From: DATHXC01 sp035459965 | GTDB lineage: Bacteria > Pseudomonadota > Gammaproteobacteria > Burkholderiales > Methylophilaceae | Assembly (NCBI GenBank): GCA_035459965.1 | Contig: DATHXC010000013.1 | Location: 124,001-188,000, forward strand | Length of the DNA stretch: 64,000 nucleotides | Direction of reading: 5' to 3' | Shown here: positions 24,326-33,278 of the stretch, in pieces | Layout: the number at the start of each line of letters is the position of its first letter | Position numbering within the stretch: position 1 is the first letter of the stretch | The notes under the pieces: generated by a model | Told to the model about the DNA's origin: nothing | What the model saw: only the letters and a program-made list of their open reading frames with translations | The model's database searches: none | Made by a program: the position numbers and the translations under genes

Positions 24326-25495
24326 ATGGTAATGCAGTTACTGAGAAAGACCGGTTGGGGCTTCATGTTGGCATTCGCTTCTTTTGCTGCGCATGCCGAA
24401 TATGCTTGGAATTTTCCTAAGCCAGTAACCCCGATGGCGCTGGACACTTTACACGTCCACAACAAATTCATGGTCATCGTGATGGTGATTTTCCTGTTGG
24501 TACTGGCAATCATGCTGTATTCGATTTTTACCCATCGAAAGAGCAAGAATTTCAAGCCAGCTAACTTCACCGGGCCCAGCACCAAATCACAAGTGTTCTG
24601 GACACTGGTTCCATTTGCAATCCTACTTTATATCGACTTTATCCTGATGGGCATTCCCGCATACCACAGTGTGGTGATGATGGAAGACACTAAAAATGGG
24701 TCGGAAATGGTCGTCAAGATTACCGGTTCGCAATGGCGTTGGCAGTACGAGTATATGGATAAGGATGCGCAAGGCATCAAGTTCGTAAGTAATCTGACAA
24801 CACCGCAAGACCAAATTGAAAACAAGGCTGAGAAAGGCAAGGAGTACTTGCTGGAAGTGGATAATCCGCTGGTATTGCCTGTTGGTAAAAAAGTACGTGT
24901 GCTACTTACCTCTACCGATGTTATCCATAACTGGTGGGTGCCTGCATTTGGCTCTGCTCGGGACGCTATTCCGGGATTTTTGCGTGAAACCTGGGTGCAG
25001 GTAAATGAGCCAGGGACTTACCGTGGGCAGTGTAAAGAGCTGTGTGGGAAGGGTCATGGTTTCATGCCAGCCGTAGTCGAAGCAATGCCGGAAGAAGACT
25101 TCAAGAAATGGGTCGTCGCTAAAAAAGAAGAAATGGCTTCTGCCTCAGCAGGTGCTGATAAAGAGTGGACCAAGGAAGATCTGATCGCTAACGGCAAGGG
25201 GGTCTACGAGAAGAACTGTGCCGTCTGTCACCAGGTTACCGGCGCTGGTTTACCACCGGCTTTCCCTGCACTCACTGGCAGCAAGATTGCACATGGCCCC
25301 ATTTTTGATGGTGAAGGCAAATTGCTCAAGGATGGCCATCTGGATCGCGTGCTGAATGGTAAAGGCATCATGCCTGCATGGAAGGCAACGCTGAATGATA
25401 CCGAGATTGCTTCGGTTATTACTTATGAACGCAATGCACTAGGTAACTCTGTTGGCGATATGCTGCAACCTTCTCAAGTAAAGGCGTTACGATAA
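24326..25495 (+). CDS. coxB: Cytochrome c oxidase subunit II with fused cytochrome c domain (caa3 type)
   Basis: Subunit II accepts electrons and passes them to haem a. The start (MVMQLLRKTGWG, 389 residues) has GGGAG upstream. A signal segment, two membrane helices (about residues 48-70 and 88-110), then the CuA domain with ligands in CKELCGKGHGFM (Cys236, Cys240, His244, Met247) and WRWQY near 133. A C-terminal haem c domain with CAVCH at Cys298 is fused, so the enzyme is of caa3 type. It heads the oxidase subunit genes after DUF2244. Confidence 0.96.
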   Translation: MVMQLLRKTGWGFMLAFASFAAHAEYAWNFPKPVTPMALDTLHVHNKFMVIVMVIFLLVLAIMLYSIFTHRKSKNFKPANFTGPSTKSQVFWTLVPFAILLYIDFILMGIPAYHSVVMMEDTKNGSEMVVKITGSQWRWQYEYMDKDAQGIKFVSNLTTPQDQIENKAEKGKEYLLEVDNPLVLPVGKKVRVLLTSTDVIHNWWVPAFGSARDAIPGFLRETWVQVNEPGTYRGQCKELCGKGHGFMPAVVEAMPEEDFKKWVVAKKEEMASASAGADKEWTKEDLIANGKGVYEKNCAVCHQVTGAGLPPAFPALTGSKIAHGPIFDGEGKLLKDGHLDRVLNGKGIMPAWKATLNDTEIASVITYERNALGNSVGDMLQPSQVKALR

Positions 25496-25601
25496 AGCAT
25501 TTGTTATTGGCATTTGTATAGTAAGCACTCTTACATTAAAAGCACTATGGATGAAAAACTTAAGTCTGGAAGTTTGGCTTAATAAATCTTAGGAGAAACA
25601 G

Positions 25602-27203
25602 ATGAGTACAACCACAGTTGAACACCATGACGAATCTCATGGGCATGCTGATTACCAGCCAGGAATTATGCGCTGGCTGACAACTACCAACCACAAAGAT
25701 ATCGGTACCATGTACCTGACATTTTCGCTAATTATGTTCCTTGTTGGCGGCTCCATGATTATGGCGGTGCGTATGGAGCTATTCCAGCCAGGTCTGCAAT
25801 TGATGAAACCTGAGTTCTTCAATCAGCTGATTGGTGTGCATGCGCTGGTGATGATCTTTGCTGCGCTGATGCCTGCTGCTACTGGCTTTGCCAACTGGAT
25901 GCTGCCGTTACAGATAGGCGCGCCAGATATGGCACTGCCACGTTTGAATAACTGGGGTTTCTGGTTATTGCCCCCGGCAGCTATTCTGCTAACCCTGCCG
26001 TTTACACTAGCGCTATTTGGTATTGGCGATGGTGCAGTCGCCACGGGTTGGACTCTGTATGCGCCTTTATCAGTGCAGGGCGGTATAGGCGTCGACTTCG
26101 CAATTTTTGCAATTCACTTGCTTGGTATCTCTTCGGTAATGGGCTCTATCAATGTGATTGTGACTATTTTTAATATGCGTGCGCCTGGCATGACACTGAT
26201 GAAAATGCCTATGTTTGCTTGGGGCTGGCTGATTACTGCATTCCTGTTGATTGCCACTATTCCTGTACTTGCCGGCGCTGTCACCATGTTGCTGACAGAT
26301 CGCCATTTTGGTACTCACTTCTTTGATGCTGCCGGTGGTGGTGACCCTATCCTGTTCCAGCACTTGTTCTGGTTCTTCGGTCATCCGGAAGTTTATATTC
26401 TGTTGTTGCCGGTTTGGGGCTTTATGCCACAGATTCTTTCTACATTCTCACGTAAGCCTATCTATGGCTATAAAGCCCAAGTCTACTCATTGTGGGCGAT
26501 TGGTGCTCTTGCAGTAGTAGTGTGGGCGCATCACTTCTTTACTGTTGGTATGCCAGTGCCTGCACTGCTTTACTTTATGTATAGCACCATGGCGATCTCA
26601 TTGCCGCTGGCGGTTCTGTTCTACTGCTGGATCGCGACTATCTGGAAAGGCTCCATGTCTTTCGAGACACCTATGTTGTTCGCAGTAGGCTGGATCATAC
26701 TATTCGGTATTGGTGGTTTGACTGGGCTGGTGTTGGCTGACGTCGCTGCTGATGCGCAATATCATCATAGTTACTTTGTGGTTGCCCATTTCCACTACAC
26801 CCTGTTTGCCGGTGGCATCATGGGCATTATGGCTGGTGTCTATTACTGGCTGCCTAAAATGACCGGTCATATGTACAACGAAAAGCTCGGCAAGCTGCAC
26901 TTCTGGCTGACTGCGATTTCGTTCAATATGACTTTCATTCCTCAGTTCTTCCTGGGCTTGGCAGGTATGCCGCGTCGTATTCCCGATTACGCGCTACAGT
27001 TTGCCGAATTCAATATGATTTCCTCAATTGCTGCATTCGTGCTTGGCTTGTCACAATTGCTGTTTGTTTACAACATTGTGAGTTGTGCACGTGGCGGTAA
27101 AAAAGCGACTGATCAAGTGTGGGAAGGTGCAGAAGGCTTGGAGTGGACATTGCCATCACCACCGCCTTATCACAGCTTTACCGAGCAGCCTGTAATCAAA
27201 TAA
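25602..27203 (+). CDS. coxA: Cytochrome c oxidase subunit I (aa3/caa3 type)
   Basis: The 533-residue, twelve-helix catalytic subunit holding haem a and the haem a3-CuB centre. It starts in frame with a His-rich N-tail and RWLTTTNHKDIGTMYL. WFFGHPEVYILLLPVWG has the CuB His and the cross-linked Tyr, VWAHHFFTVGM the two further CuB histidines, and DAQYHHSYFVVAHFHYTL the haem ligands. Length and motifs are normal for an A-type oxidase. It lies 106 bases after coxB, and an AGGAG site precedes the ATG. Confidence 0.98.
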   Translation: MSTTTVEHHDESHGHADYQPGIMRWLTTTNHKDIGTMYLTFSLIMFLVGGSMIMAVRMELFQPGLQLMKPEFFNQLIGVHALVMIFAALMPAATGFANWMLPLQIGAPDMALPRLNNWGFWLLPPAAILLTLPFTLALFGIGDGAVATGWTLYAPLSVQGGIGVDFAIFAIHLLGISSVMGSINVIVTIFNMRAPGMTLMKMPMFAWGWLITAFLLIATIPVLAGAVTMLLTDRHFGTHFFDAAGGGDPILFQHLFWFFGHPEVYILLLPVWGFMPQILSTFSRKPIYGYKAQVYSLWAIGALAVVVWAHHFFTVGMPVPALLYFMYSTMAISLPLAVLFYCWIATIWKGSMSFETPMLFAVGWIILFGIGGLTGLVLADVAADAQYHHSYFVVAHFHYTLFAGGIMGIMAGVYYWLPKMTGHMYNEKLGKLHFWLTAISFNMTFIPQFFLGLAGMPRRIPDYALQFAEFNMISSIAAFVLGLSQLLFVYNIVSCARGGKKATDQVWEGAEGLEWTLPSPPPYHSFTEQPVIK

Positions 27204-27260
27204 AGAGGTGAACTGGTTTTGCGGCGCTTGTTGTGGGAGCGTCACAAAACCAAAAAAATA

Positions 27261-27374
27261 ATGGAAAAGTCAGATCAGGCAAGACGTAGTAAAAGTTTGA
27301 AGCTAGCGCTAATTTTTGGTGCTGTTGCAGTGCTCTGGTATGTCGTTTCGATGATGGTGATATGGACACAATAG
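27261..27374 (+). CDS. Cytochrome oxidase small assembly protein
   Basis: A tiny reading frame of 37 residues (ATG 27261): polar and basic start MEKSDQARRSKSLK, then one membrane helix LALIFGAVAVLWYVV ending WTQ. It sits exactly where betaproteobacterial cox operons carry the small assembly protein, between coxA and ctaG, and its stop overlaps the ctaG start by 13 bases. An in-frame TTG at 27219 has a good GAGGTG site eight bases upstream and would give 51 residues; the start is undecided. Confidence 0.78.
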   Translation: MEKSDQARRSKSLKLALIFGAVAVLWYVVSMMVIWTQ

Positions 27375-27910
27375 AGACTGTACAAGAAAAGAAAAAAGCG
27401 AATAAACGGTTAGGTCTTAAGTTGTTGTGGATAGTTGGGGCAGCGTTGTTGTTTGCCTATGCACTGGTGCCATTGTATGACGTGCTTTGTACTGTCACTG
27501 GTTTGAATGGTAAGACGAATAATACGGCTGATTTGACAACTACCAAGGTCGATTCTTCGCGATGGGTGACAGTGGATTTCACCTCTACCGTGATGCCGGG
27601 ATTGGGTTGGAACTTTCACCCCAAGCAGTCCAGCATCAAGGTGCGGCCAGGGCAAATAGAAACGGTGTTGTTTGAGGCTAAAAACAACACCAATGCCGTT
27701 GTGACTGGGCAAGCTGTACCAAGTGTAAGTCCGGGTGCAGCCTCGCTATATTTGAAAAAGATAGAGTGTTTCTGTTTTCAAAGGCAGGAGTTGCAAGCAG
27801 GGCAGGCTAAAGAAATGCCCTTGCGGTTTTATGTAAGCCCGGATTTACCTAAAGATATACAGGCGATTACTTTATCGTATGCTTTTTATAATGCCGTAGA
27901 AAAGAAGTAG
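27362..27910 (+). CDS. ctaG: Cytochrome c oxidase assembly protein CtaG/Cox11
   Basis: Cox11-type copper chaperone that inserts CuB into subunit I. The 182-residue protein has one N-terminal membrane anchor (KLLWIVGAALLFAYALVPLYDVLC) and an immunoglobulin-like periplasmic domain. The copper site is CFCF within IECFCFQRQ, and VKVRPGQIETVLFEAKN is present. The MDTIETVQEKKKANKRL start overlaps the small upstream gene. It precedes coxC by 156 bases that carry no other supportable gene. Confidence 0.95.
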   Translation: MDTIETVQEKKKANKRLGLKLLWIVGAALLFAYALVPLYDVLCTVTGLNGKTNNTADLTTTKVDSSRWVTVDFTSTVMPGLGWNFHPKQSSIKVRPGQIETVLFEAKNNTNAVVTGQAVPSVSPGAASLYLKKIECFCFQRQELQAGQAKEMPLRFYVSPDLPKDIQAITLSYAFYNAVEKK

Positions 27911-28066
27911 TTAAAAATAAGCCAAAGCAAAAAGAAAGTCAGCAGAAAAGTAACTGAAAGTAATGAGGGAGAGGTCTGCAGCATTATGTGTCGGCAGGCT
28001 AAATATTTAGGCATTAAATTTATAATTAAACCTATTACAATTAAAACAGTGCAGAGGAGTTGATGC

Positions 28067-28981
28067 ATGGCAACACATAGTGAAAATCAATATTTCGTAC
28101 CTAATCCGGTGGCTTATCCAGTCATCCTGTCAGCAGGTTTGCTGTCGCTTGCTTCTGGATTCATATTAAGCATCGCAAAAGATAAGGGCCTGGAATATTT
28201 ACATGCTCCAGGTAAGTGGATGATGATCATTGGCGCGGCTGTGATCATTGCCATGGTGTTTCGCTGGATGGGTGCTGTGATTACCGAAAGTGAAATCGGC
28301 AAATACAAAGCCTGGGAAGATAAATCTTTCCGTATTGGCATGATTACTTTTATCTGTTCCGAAATTGCATTTTTTGCCGCATTCTTCGGTGCGTTATTCT
28401 TTGTGCGCGTCTTGTCTATCCCCGAACTTGCAGGGTTTGACCCGGATTTCACCCCTTATAAAGACTTTATGGCGACCTGGCCATCAGCTGGCCCTGGCGG
28501 GCATGGCATTGTGAATAGCCTCCCTGTCGCAGTGCCAGGTAAACTTAGCTTCACCCCTATGGGCGCTTGGGGCATCCCTGCAATCAATACCTTTTTGCTA
28601 CTTTCTTCAGGGGTAACCATCACCTGGGCACATTGGGGCTTATTGAAAAATAATCGTACACAGCTGGTTGCTGGACTGTTTATGACAGTAGCACTTGGTT
28701 TGGCTTTTATGGCGCTACAAGCATTTGAATATCATCATGCTTACACTGAGCTTGGTTTGACTTTGGGATCTGGCGCTTATGGCGCCACCTTCTTCATGCT
28801 GACGGGTTTTCATGGTTTCCATGTAACGCTCGGTACCATTATGCTGATTGTGATTTTGATACGTTCAATGAAAGGTCATTTCACGCCAGAGCATCACTTC
28901 GGTTTTGAAGGTGTTGCTTGGTATTGGCACTTTGTGGATGTAGTGTGGTTAGGTCTCTTCGTATTTGTATATTGGCTGTAA
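28067..28981 (+). CDS. coxC: Cytochrome c oxidase subunit III
   Basis: A 304-residue, seven-helix subunit that stabilises the catalytic core and proton uptake. It has YFVPNPVAYPVILSAGL, FFGALFFVR, WAHWGLLKNN, QAFEYHHAYTELG, TGFHGFHVTLG and WYWHFVDVVWLGLFVFVYW, all subunit III marks. The middle contains an insertion of about 60 residues between helices two and three (SIPELAGFDPDFTPYK onwards), seen in betaproteobacterial forms. GAGGAG precedes the ATG. A terminator follows directly, but the assembly genes resume after a convergent small gene. Confidence 0.96.
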   Translation: MATHSENQYFVPNPVAYPVILSAGLLSLASGFILSIAKDKGLEYLHAPGKWMMIIGAAVIIAMVFRWMGAVITESEIGKYKAWEDKSFRIGMITFICSEIAFFAAFFGALFFVRVLSIPELAGFDPDFTPYKDFMATWPSAGPGGHGIVNSLPVAVPGKLSFTPMGAWGIPAINTFLLLSSGVTITWAHWGLLKNNRTQLVAGLFMTVALGLAFMALQAFEYHHAYTELGLTLGSGAYGATFFMLTGFHGFHVTLGTIMLIVILIRSMKGHFTPEHHFGFEGVAWYWHFVDVVWLGLFVFVYWL

Positions 28982-28989
28982 GTAATCAA

Positions 28990-29024
28990 CTAAAAGGGCG
29001 ATGAAACATCGCCCTTTTAGTTTT
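28990..29024. terminator. Bidirectional Rho-independent terminator after coxC
   Basis: Fourteen-base perfect arms CTAAAAGGGCGATG (28990-29003) and CATCGCCCTTTTAG (29007-29020) with a three-base loop, followed by TTTT. It separates coxC from the convergent small gene at 29063. Confidence 0.9.
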
Positions 29025-29062
29025 GTAGATTTTAATTTTGCACGTTGTGCTCGTTAGAATTT

Positions 29063-29266
29063 TTAAGGATGTGGCTGACCAATCACCCCAGTATAGTAGC
29101 CCAGCATCAGCAATCCAAAAAGTATGAGTGATAGCGAGATTCTGACTGTTAATGCCCGCACGGTGCGCTCACCTGCACCCTTGTCCTTGGCCAAATAAAA
29201 CAAAGCCGAAAATAAGCTGCCAACGATCAACACCAGCATGACAACAATGGCGATTTTGATGATCAT
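29063..29266 (-). CDS. DUF2909 (twin transmembrane protein)
   Basis: A 67-residue two-helix protein: MIIKIAIVVMLVLIVGSLFSALFYL, then a charged loop KDKGAGERTVRALTVR and a second helix LSLILFGLLMLGYYTGVI. This matches the DUF2909 twin transmembrane family that is often placed, on the opposite strand, between coxC and the SURF1 gene in betaproteobacteria. Function unknown. It is divergent from surf1 with a 56-base gap. Confidence 0.85.
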   Translation of the reverse strand: MIIKIAIVVMLVLIVGSLFSALFYLAKDKGAGERTVRALTVRISLSLILFGLLMLGYYTGVIGQPHP

Positions 29267-29322
29267 GATTTTAATTAGAGCAGAGCTCTCCCGAATTAGT
29301 ATGTATTGATTATGCGGCGCAC

Positions 29323-30081
29323 ATGAGTAATTTGCAATTTCGATTTACTGACTATCGCTTCAGTCCAACTTGGCTAGGCACTGTAATCACGATCTGCTGT
29401 ATCCCTCTGTTTATCAAGCTTGGGTTATGGCAGTACGGCAAGGCTGAACATAAACAGGCATTGCAAGCCAGCTATGAGCGTTACTCCACAGCGCCTCCAG
29501 CCCAGTTGCCAGATGCCATTGAAAACATCGAAGGCTGGCGTTATCGGCCAGTCGCAGTGCAAGGTGAGTATTTGCCGCAATACCAGATATTGCTGGATAA
29601 CCAGGTGGAAGGCGAAGTGGCTGGCTATCATGTGATTACTCCAGTACAAATCGCAAACAGTAAACGTATTGTGTTGGTTGATCGTGGTTGGATTCCCGCA
29701 CGTGACAGCCACGCTGATTTGCCAGAGATTACAACACCAACGGGCCCGCAGTCGATTGTTGGTAAGGTCTGGGTACCAACAGCCAAGTTCTACACGCTGG
29801 AAAGCAAGCGGCCTCTGAATAGCAAAGCTAATGCGTGGCAGCCAATCTGGCAAAACCTGGATATGGCACGTTACCAGTCATCTGTCCCACTTGATGCTTT
29901 GCCGTTTGTAATCCGCCTGAATGCTGACAGTAACGCGGGTGGTTTTGTCCGTAATTGGGTTATGCCTGCTGACAGGGTGATGACCAATATTAGTTATGCC
30001 TACCAGTGGTTTGGTTTTGCAGTAGCGGCGCTGCTTATTTATTTTTATGTCAGCTTGAAAAAAATCAAGCAGAGCGATTAA
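29323..30081 (+). CDS. SURF1-family oxidase assembly protein
   Basis: A 252-residue protein of the SURF1/Shy1 family, which helps haem a insertion into subunit I. One membrane helix lies at each end (about residues 15-35, and 224-243 with WFGFAVAALLIYFYV). The large loop has YRPVAVQGEYLPQYQILLDNQ, GYHVITPVQI, VLVDRGWIPA and VIRLNAD, which are family motifs. It begins the second part of the cox assembly genes. Confidence 0.93.
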   Translation: MSNLQFRFTDYRFSPTWLGTVITICCIPLFIKLGLWQYGKAEHKQALQASYERYSTAPPAQLPDAIENIEGWRYRPVAVQGEYLPQYQILLDNQVEGEVAGYHVITPVQIANSKRIVLVDRGWIPARDSHADLPEITTPTGPQSIVGKVWVPTAKFYTLESKRPLNSKANAWQPIWQNLDMARYQSSVPLDALPFVIRLNADSNAGGFVRNWVMPADRVMTNISYAYQWFGFAVAALLIYFYVSLKKIKQSD

Positions 30082-30122
30082 GGTACAGAGTGCAAGAGAA
30101 CATAAATCAAAAAGAGCAGGCT

Positions 30123-30749
30123 ATGACGAATGCTGTAAACGATGTGGGCAGTGATAAACAGAAAAAGCATGGTCGCTGGATACTGGTTTTACTGGTCTTA
30201 TTCTTTGCGGTGCCATTGCTACTGGTCATGCTGATGCATCATTTTCAATGGCATCCACAAGGTAATAGCTATGGTGAATTGATTAGCCCGGCAATAGCGC
30301 TACAGATACCAGATGGCCTGATGGACGCTAATGGTAAACCTGTGACTGCTACTGTATGGCACGACAAGTGGAGCATGGTGTATATCAGCAATGAATGCGC
30401 TGATACCTGCATTGAGCGGCTACATAGCATGCGACAGTTGCATGCATCCTTTGCCAAGGATATTGATCGTATTCAGCGTGTTTTTATCAGTCCAACTGAA
30501 GCGTCGGCCAGATTGCAAAAGGAGTATCCTGATTTAGTCATCATCAACCAGCCAGTCTTGGAATTACCAAATCTAATCAGCCAGTTTGGCCGCAATTTGG
30601 AAGGGGTCGGCGCTTCGATAGCACCGGATGACAGGATTTACCTGGTGGATCCGCTGGGTAATTTGATGATGAGTTATCCAGTGACCATTCCAGTGGCCGA
30701 AATCCGCAAGGATATGCAGCGCTTGCTGCGATATTCCTGGGCAGGGTAG
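30123..30749 (+). CDS. SCO-like thioredoxin-fold oxidase assembly protein lacking the copper histidine
   Basis: A membrane-anchored protein of about 208 residues: one N-terminal helix (GRWILVLLVLFFAVPLLLVML) then a thioredoxin-like domain. WSMVYISNECADTCIERLHSMRQ shows the CxxxC of SCO1/SenC proteins, and IYLVDPLGNLMM corresponds to the family block near its end. The SCO histidine five residues before that Tyr is replaced by proline (APDDRIY), so the full copper site is absent; a disulfide role is more likely. GTG at 30090, with AAGG upstream, is a possible longer start. It lies between SURF1 and ctaA. Confidence 0.78.
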   Translation: MTNAVNDVGSDKQKKHGRWILVLLVLFFAVPLLLVMLMHHFQWHPQGNSYGELISPAIALQIPDGLMDANGKPVTATVWHDKWSMVYISNECADTCIERLHSMRQLHASFAKDIDRIQRVFISPTEASARLQKEYPDLVIINQPVLELPNLISQFGRNLEGVGASIAPDDRIYLVDPLGNLMMSYPVTIPVAEIRKDMQRLLRYSWAG

Positions 30750-30774
30750 GCAGAATGAGATATAGATATTAAAA

Positions 30775-31788
30775 ATGCAGGGTAACTCGCTCATCTGGTT
30801 TAGACGACTGGCTTTGTTCGCCACTCTGCTCGTATTGTGCGTGGTGGTGCTCGGTGCTTATGTTCGCTTGTCTGATGCGGGTCTTGGCTGCCCGGATTGG
30901 CCCGGCTGTTATGGCGCGCTGACCGTACCACAAAGCGAAGCAGCTATCACGCACGCACAGACAGCTTATCCAGATAAGCCGATTGAGACACACAAAGCGT
31001 GGAAGGAAATGCTGCACCGCTACGTTGCAGGGACATTGGGCTTGTTGATATTAGCGATAGTTGTACTGGGATGGCGTGCCAGAAAGCTGATCAATGTGTC
31101 GCCTTGGGTGCCAACATTATTGTTGTTAGTCGTAGGGTTTCAGGCTGCACTGGGGATGTGGACTGTGACGTTACTGCTCAAGCCCGTTATCGTTACTGCG
31201 CACCTGCTAGGCGGAATGACGACCTTGGGCTTACTAACCTGGATTGCGCATAGACATTGGGGCGTCATCGCCACGCGTTTTGTAAATGCAGCTTATTTGC
31301 GCTTATGGATAAGAGGCGCGCTACTGGTTGTGTTGGCACAGGTGTTTCTGGGAGGATGGACCAGCTCTAATTATGCGGCGCTGGCTTGTACTGATTTCCC
31401 AACCTGTCATGGCGTATGGGTGCCTGATATGGATTTTTCTACCGCATTTCATTGGGTAAGGGAGCTGGGACATAGTGCTGATGGCAAACCGTTGGAGCTT
31501 GCAGCATTCACGGCGATTCAATGGACACATAGGTTAGGTGCATTGGTTACTTTTATCTACCTTGGTTTTGTTGGTATATGTTTGTTGAAGATCCCGCCAA
31601 TGAAAGTGATTGGACTGGTACTGATAGCAGTATTAGTCGCGCAAATCAGCATGGGGATTGCTAACCTGGTGCTGCATTTGCCCCTGCTGTTGGCGGTTGG
31701 TCACAATCTGGGTGCGGCGCTATTGGTGATTACAGTAGTCGTGATGAATTCTAAAATTACAAGTTTGATAAGAGGAGATTTTATATGA
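30775..31788 (+). CDS. ctaA: Haem A synthase (COX15/CtaA)
   Basis: CtaA oxidises the C8 methyl of haem O to the formyl of haem A. The 337-residue protein has about eight membrane helices. Diagnostic motifs are YVRLSDAGLGCPDWPGCYG at the first periplasmic loop, KEMLHRYVAGTLGL, GGWTSSNYAALACTDFPTCHG and QWTHRLGALVTF; the paired histidines (HR, H) bind haem. The cysteines in the two loops (GCPDWPGC and ACTDFPTC) are present. Its stop overlaps ctaB by four bases. Confidence 0.96.
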   Translation: MQGNSLIWFRRLALFATLLVLCVVVLGAYVRLSDAGLGCPDWPGCYGALTVPQSEAAITHAQTAYPDKPIETHKAWKEMLHRYVAGTLGLLILAIVVLGWRARKLINVSPWVPTLLLLVVGFQAALGMWTVTLLLKPVIVTAHLLGGMTTLGLLTWIAHRHWGVIATRFVNAAYLRLWIRGALLVVLAQVFLGGWTSSNYAALACTDFPTCHGVWVPDMDFSTAFHWVRELGHSADGKPLELAAFTAIQWTHRLGALVTFIYLGFVGICLLKIPPMKVIGLVLIAVLVAQISMGIANLVLHLPLLLAVGHNLGAALLVITVVVMNSKITSLIRGDFI

Positions 31789-32690
31789 GCGCAATTACGG
31801 TTGATCAACTGCAGAAAGTCGGCCTGAGTTTTCAGAACTTTCTGGCCTTATGTAAACCCCGGGTCACTGCACTGATCGTATTCACAGCCGTCATCGGCAT
31901 GTTCCTCGCCACGCCAGGCATGGTGCCATTGACTATATTACTGGCGGCAACGCTGGGCATAGGCATGGCCTCCGGTGCCGCAGCTGCCTTTAATTGCCTG
32001 ATAGAACAGAAAATTGATGCCAGGATGGCGCGTACTCGCGGCCGCCCACTACCTACCGGGCAAGTGACCTCAAATGAGACCTTTATATTTGCCAGTATCA
32101 TGGGCAGCCTGGGCTTACTGATACTGTATCTCTTGGTCAATCCGCTTACCATGTGGCTGACGCTTACTACATTTGTGGGCTACGCAGTTATTTATACCGT
32201 ATTTCTCAAGCCCGCTACGCCGCTCAATATCGTGATTGGTGGCGCATCTGGTGCCATGCCACCTATCCTGGGCTGGGCTGCGGTCAATAATGTAGTTTCG
32301 CCCGAGGCATTGATATTGTTCCTGATCATTTTTGCCTGGACCCCACCGCATTTCTGGGCGCTGGCCTTATATCGCCGCGAGGAGTATGCAAAAGTCGGTA
32401 TGCCCATGCTGCCCGTTACACATGGTGAGATGTTCACGCGTCAGCATATCCTGTTGTATACCATCATCCTGTTTGCGGTAGCGCTCATGCCTTATGGGCA
32501 TGGCATGAGTGGTGTCATCTATTTGATTGCCTCTGTTGCGCTGAATATAGGGTTTATGGCCTATGCAATCGCGCTATACAAGCAATATTCTGATGCCTTG
32601 GCCATGCGCACATTCCGATATTCTATCGTGTACTTGATGGCGCTTTTTGCAGCTTTGCTGATAGATCATTATTGGCGTATTACACTCTAG
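31785..32690 (+). CDS. ctaB: Protohaem IX farnesyltransferase (haem O synthase)
   Basis: CtaB attaches a farnesyl chain to haem b to form haem O. The 301-residue UbiA-type membrane protein has about nine helices, with NCLIEQKIDARMARTRGRPLP (the Asp-rich prenyl site region) and WTPPHFWALALYRREEYA, diagnostic for this family. Its coupling to ctaA is expected as they act in sequence. It ends the operon at a strong terminator. Confidence 0.96.
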   Translation: MSAITVDQLQKVGLSFQNFLALCKPRVTALIVFTAVIGMFLATPGMVPLTILLAATLGIGMASGAAAAFNCLIEQKIDARMARTRGRPLPTGQVTSNETFIFASIMGSLGLLILYLLVNPLTMWLTLTTFVGYAVIYTVFLKPATPLNIVIGGASGAMPPILGWAAVNNVVSPEALILFLIIFAWTPPHFWALALYRREEYAKVGMPMLPVTHGEMFTRQHILLYTIILFAVALMPYGHGMSGVIYLIASVALNIGFMAYAIALYKQYSDALAMRTFRYSIVYLMALFAALLIDHYWRITL

Positions 32691-32707
32691 CAACTCAATG
32701 CATACAA

Positions 32708-32752
32708 ACACAAAAGCCCCGGAGGCGAAAGCTCCGGGGCTTTTGTGTTTTA
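32708..32752. terminator. Bidirectional Rho-independent terminator after ctaB
   Basis: Fifteen-base arms ACAAAAGCCCCGGAG (32710-32724) and CTCCGGGGCTTTTGT (32732-32746) with a seven-base loop. T-rich sequence flanks each side in the proper direction. It also serves the convergent lipoprotein gene at 32761. Confidence 0.92.
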
Positions 32753-32760
32753 AACGTTAA

Positions 32761-33015
32761 TTAGCTTTTGCAGGCAAACTGTAATTGTCGTTTTAAAGTG
32801 ATTGCACTTTCTTCCTTGTAGCCAATATCGTAGCCACTAGGACATATTTTTGCCGCTTTTTCATAGCATTTTGACCAGTCTGAAGAACCGCTACAGGTAA
32901 CTTCAACCCATTCACGAGTATCTTTCTTGGTATTCAGCATATTGCAGCCAGTTAAGGTGGTCATTGCTACCAGCGCAGCTAAAGAAAATATTATGGCAGA
33001 TGTCATTTTTTTCAT
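32761..33015 (-). CDS. Small Cys-containing lipoprotein of unknown function
   Basis: An 84-residue lipoprotein (start MKKMTSAIIFSLAAL, lipobox LTGC). The mature part WVEVTCSGSSDWSKCYEKAAKICPSGYDI has three cysteines and ends with QLQFACKS, so two disulfides could form. Proteins with the pattern CSG..W..CY.KA...CP.GY are common small lipoproteins in proteobacteria, function unknown. The frame is open 24 bases further up (TTG 33039), without a ribosome site there. Confidence 0.75.
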   Translation of the reverse strand: MKKMTSAIIFSLAALVAMTTLTGCNMLNTKKDTREWVEVTCSGSSDWSKCYEKAAKICPSGYDIGYKEESAITLKRQLQFACKS

Positions 33016-33131
33016 TTTTAAATACGCAATCTTAAGCAAAAGGATGCATATTTTACCCTGCTAAGGAAGCATTAAGTTATCCCCGGCATCAAATATTAAA
33101 TGCTGAATTTTGAAGAATTAACTTTCAAGTA

Positions 33132-33278
33132 TTAAAGATTGCCTGTGCCCACCAGCCCTATCACGCCAATGATAATGAGATAAATAGCCACAATAAAATT
33201 TAATAGTCGTGGCATCAGCAAGATAAGAACACCTGCAATTAAAGACACGACTGGTGTGAGACTTAAGTGTAAATTCAT
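33132..33278 (-). CDS. DUF3096 small membrane protein
   Basis: A 48-residue protein: MNLHLSLTPVVSLIAGVLIL, then LMPRLLNFIVAIYLIIIGVIGLVG and NL. The opening and the MPRLLN block match DUF3096, small two-helix proteins of unknown function. An AGGA ribosome site lies eight bases before the ATG. It stands alone between a lipoprotein gene and a 409-base gene-free stretch. Confidence 0.82.
   Translation of the reverse strand: MNLHLSLTPVVSLIAGVLILLMPRLLNFIVAIYLIIIGVIGLVGTGNL

Noticed and set aside
27911..28066. Possible small gene between ctaG and coxC
   Set aside because: A DUF2970-type gene is expected there in some relatives, but no frame with a start, ribosome site and hydrophobic segment was found.
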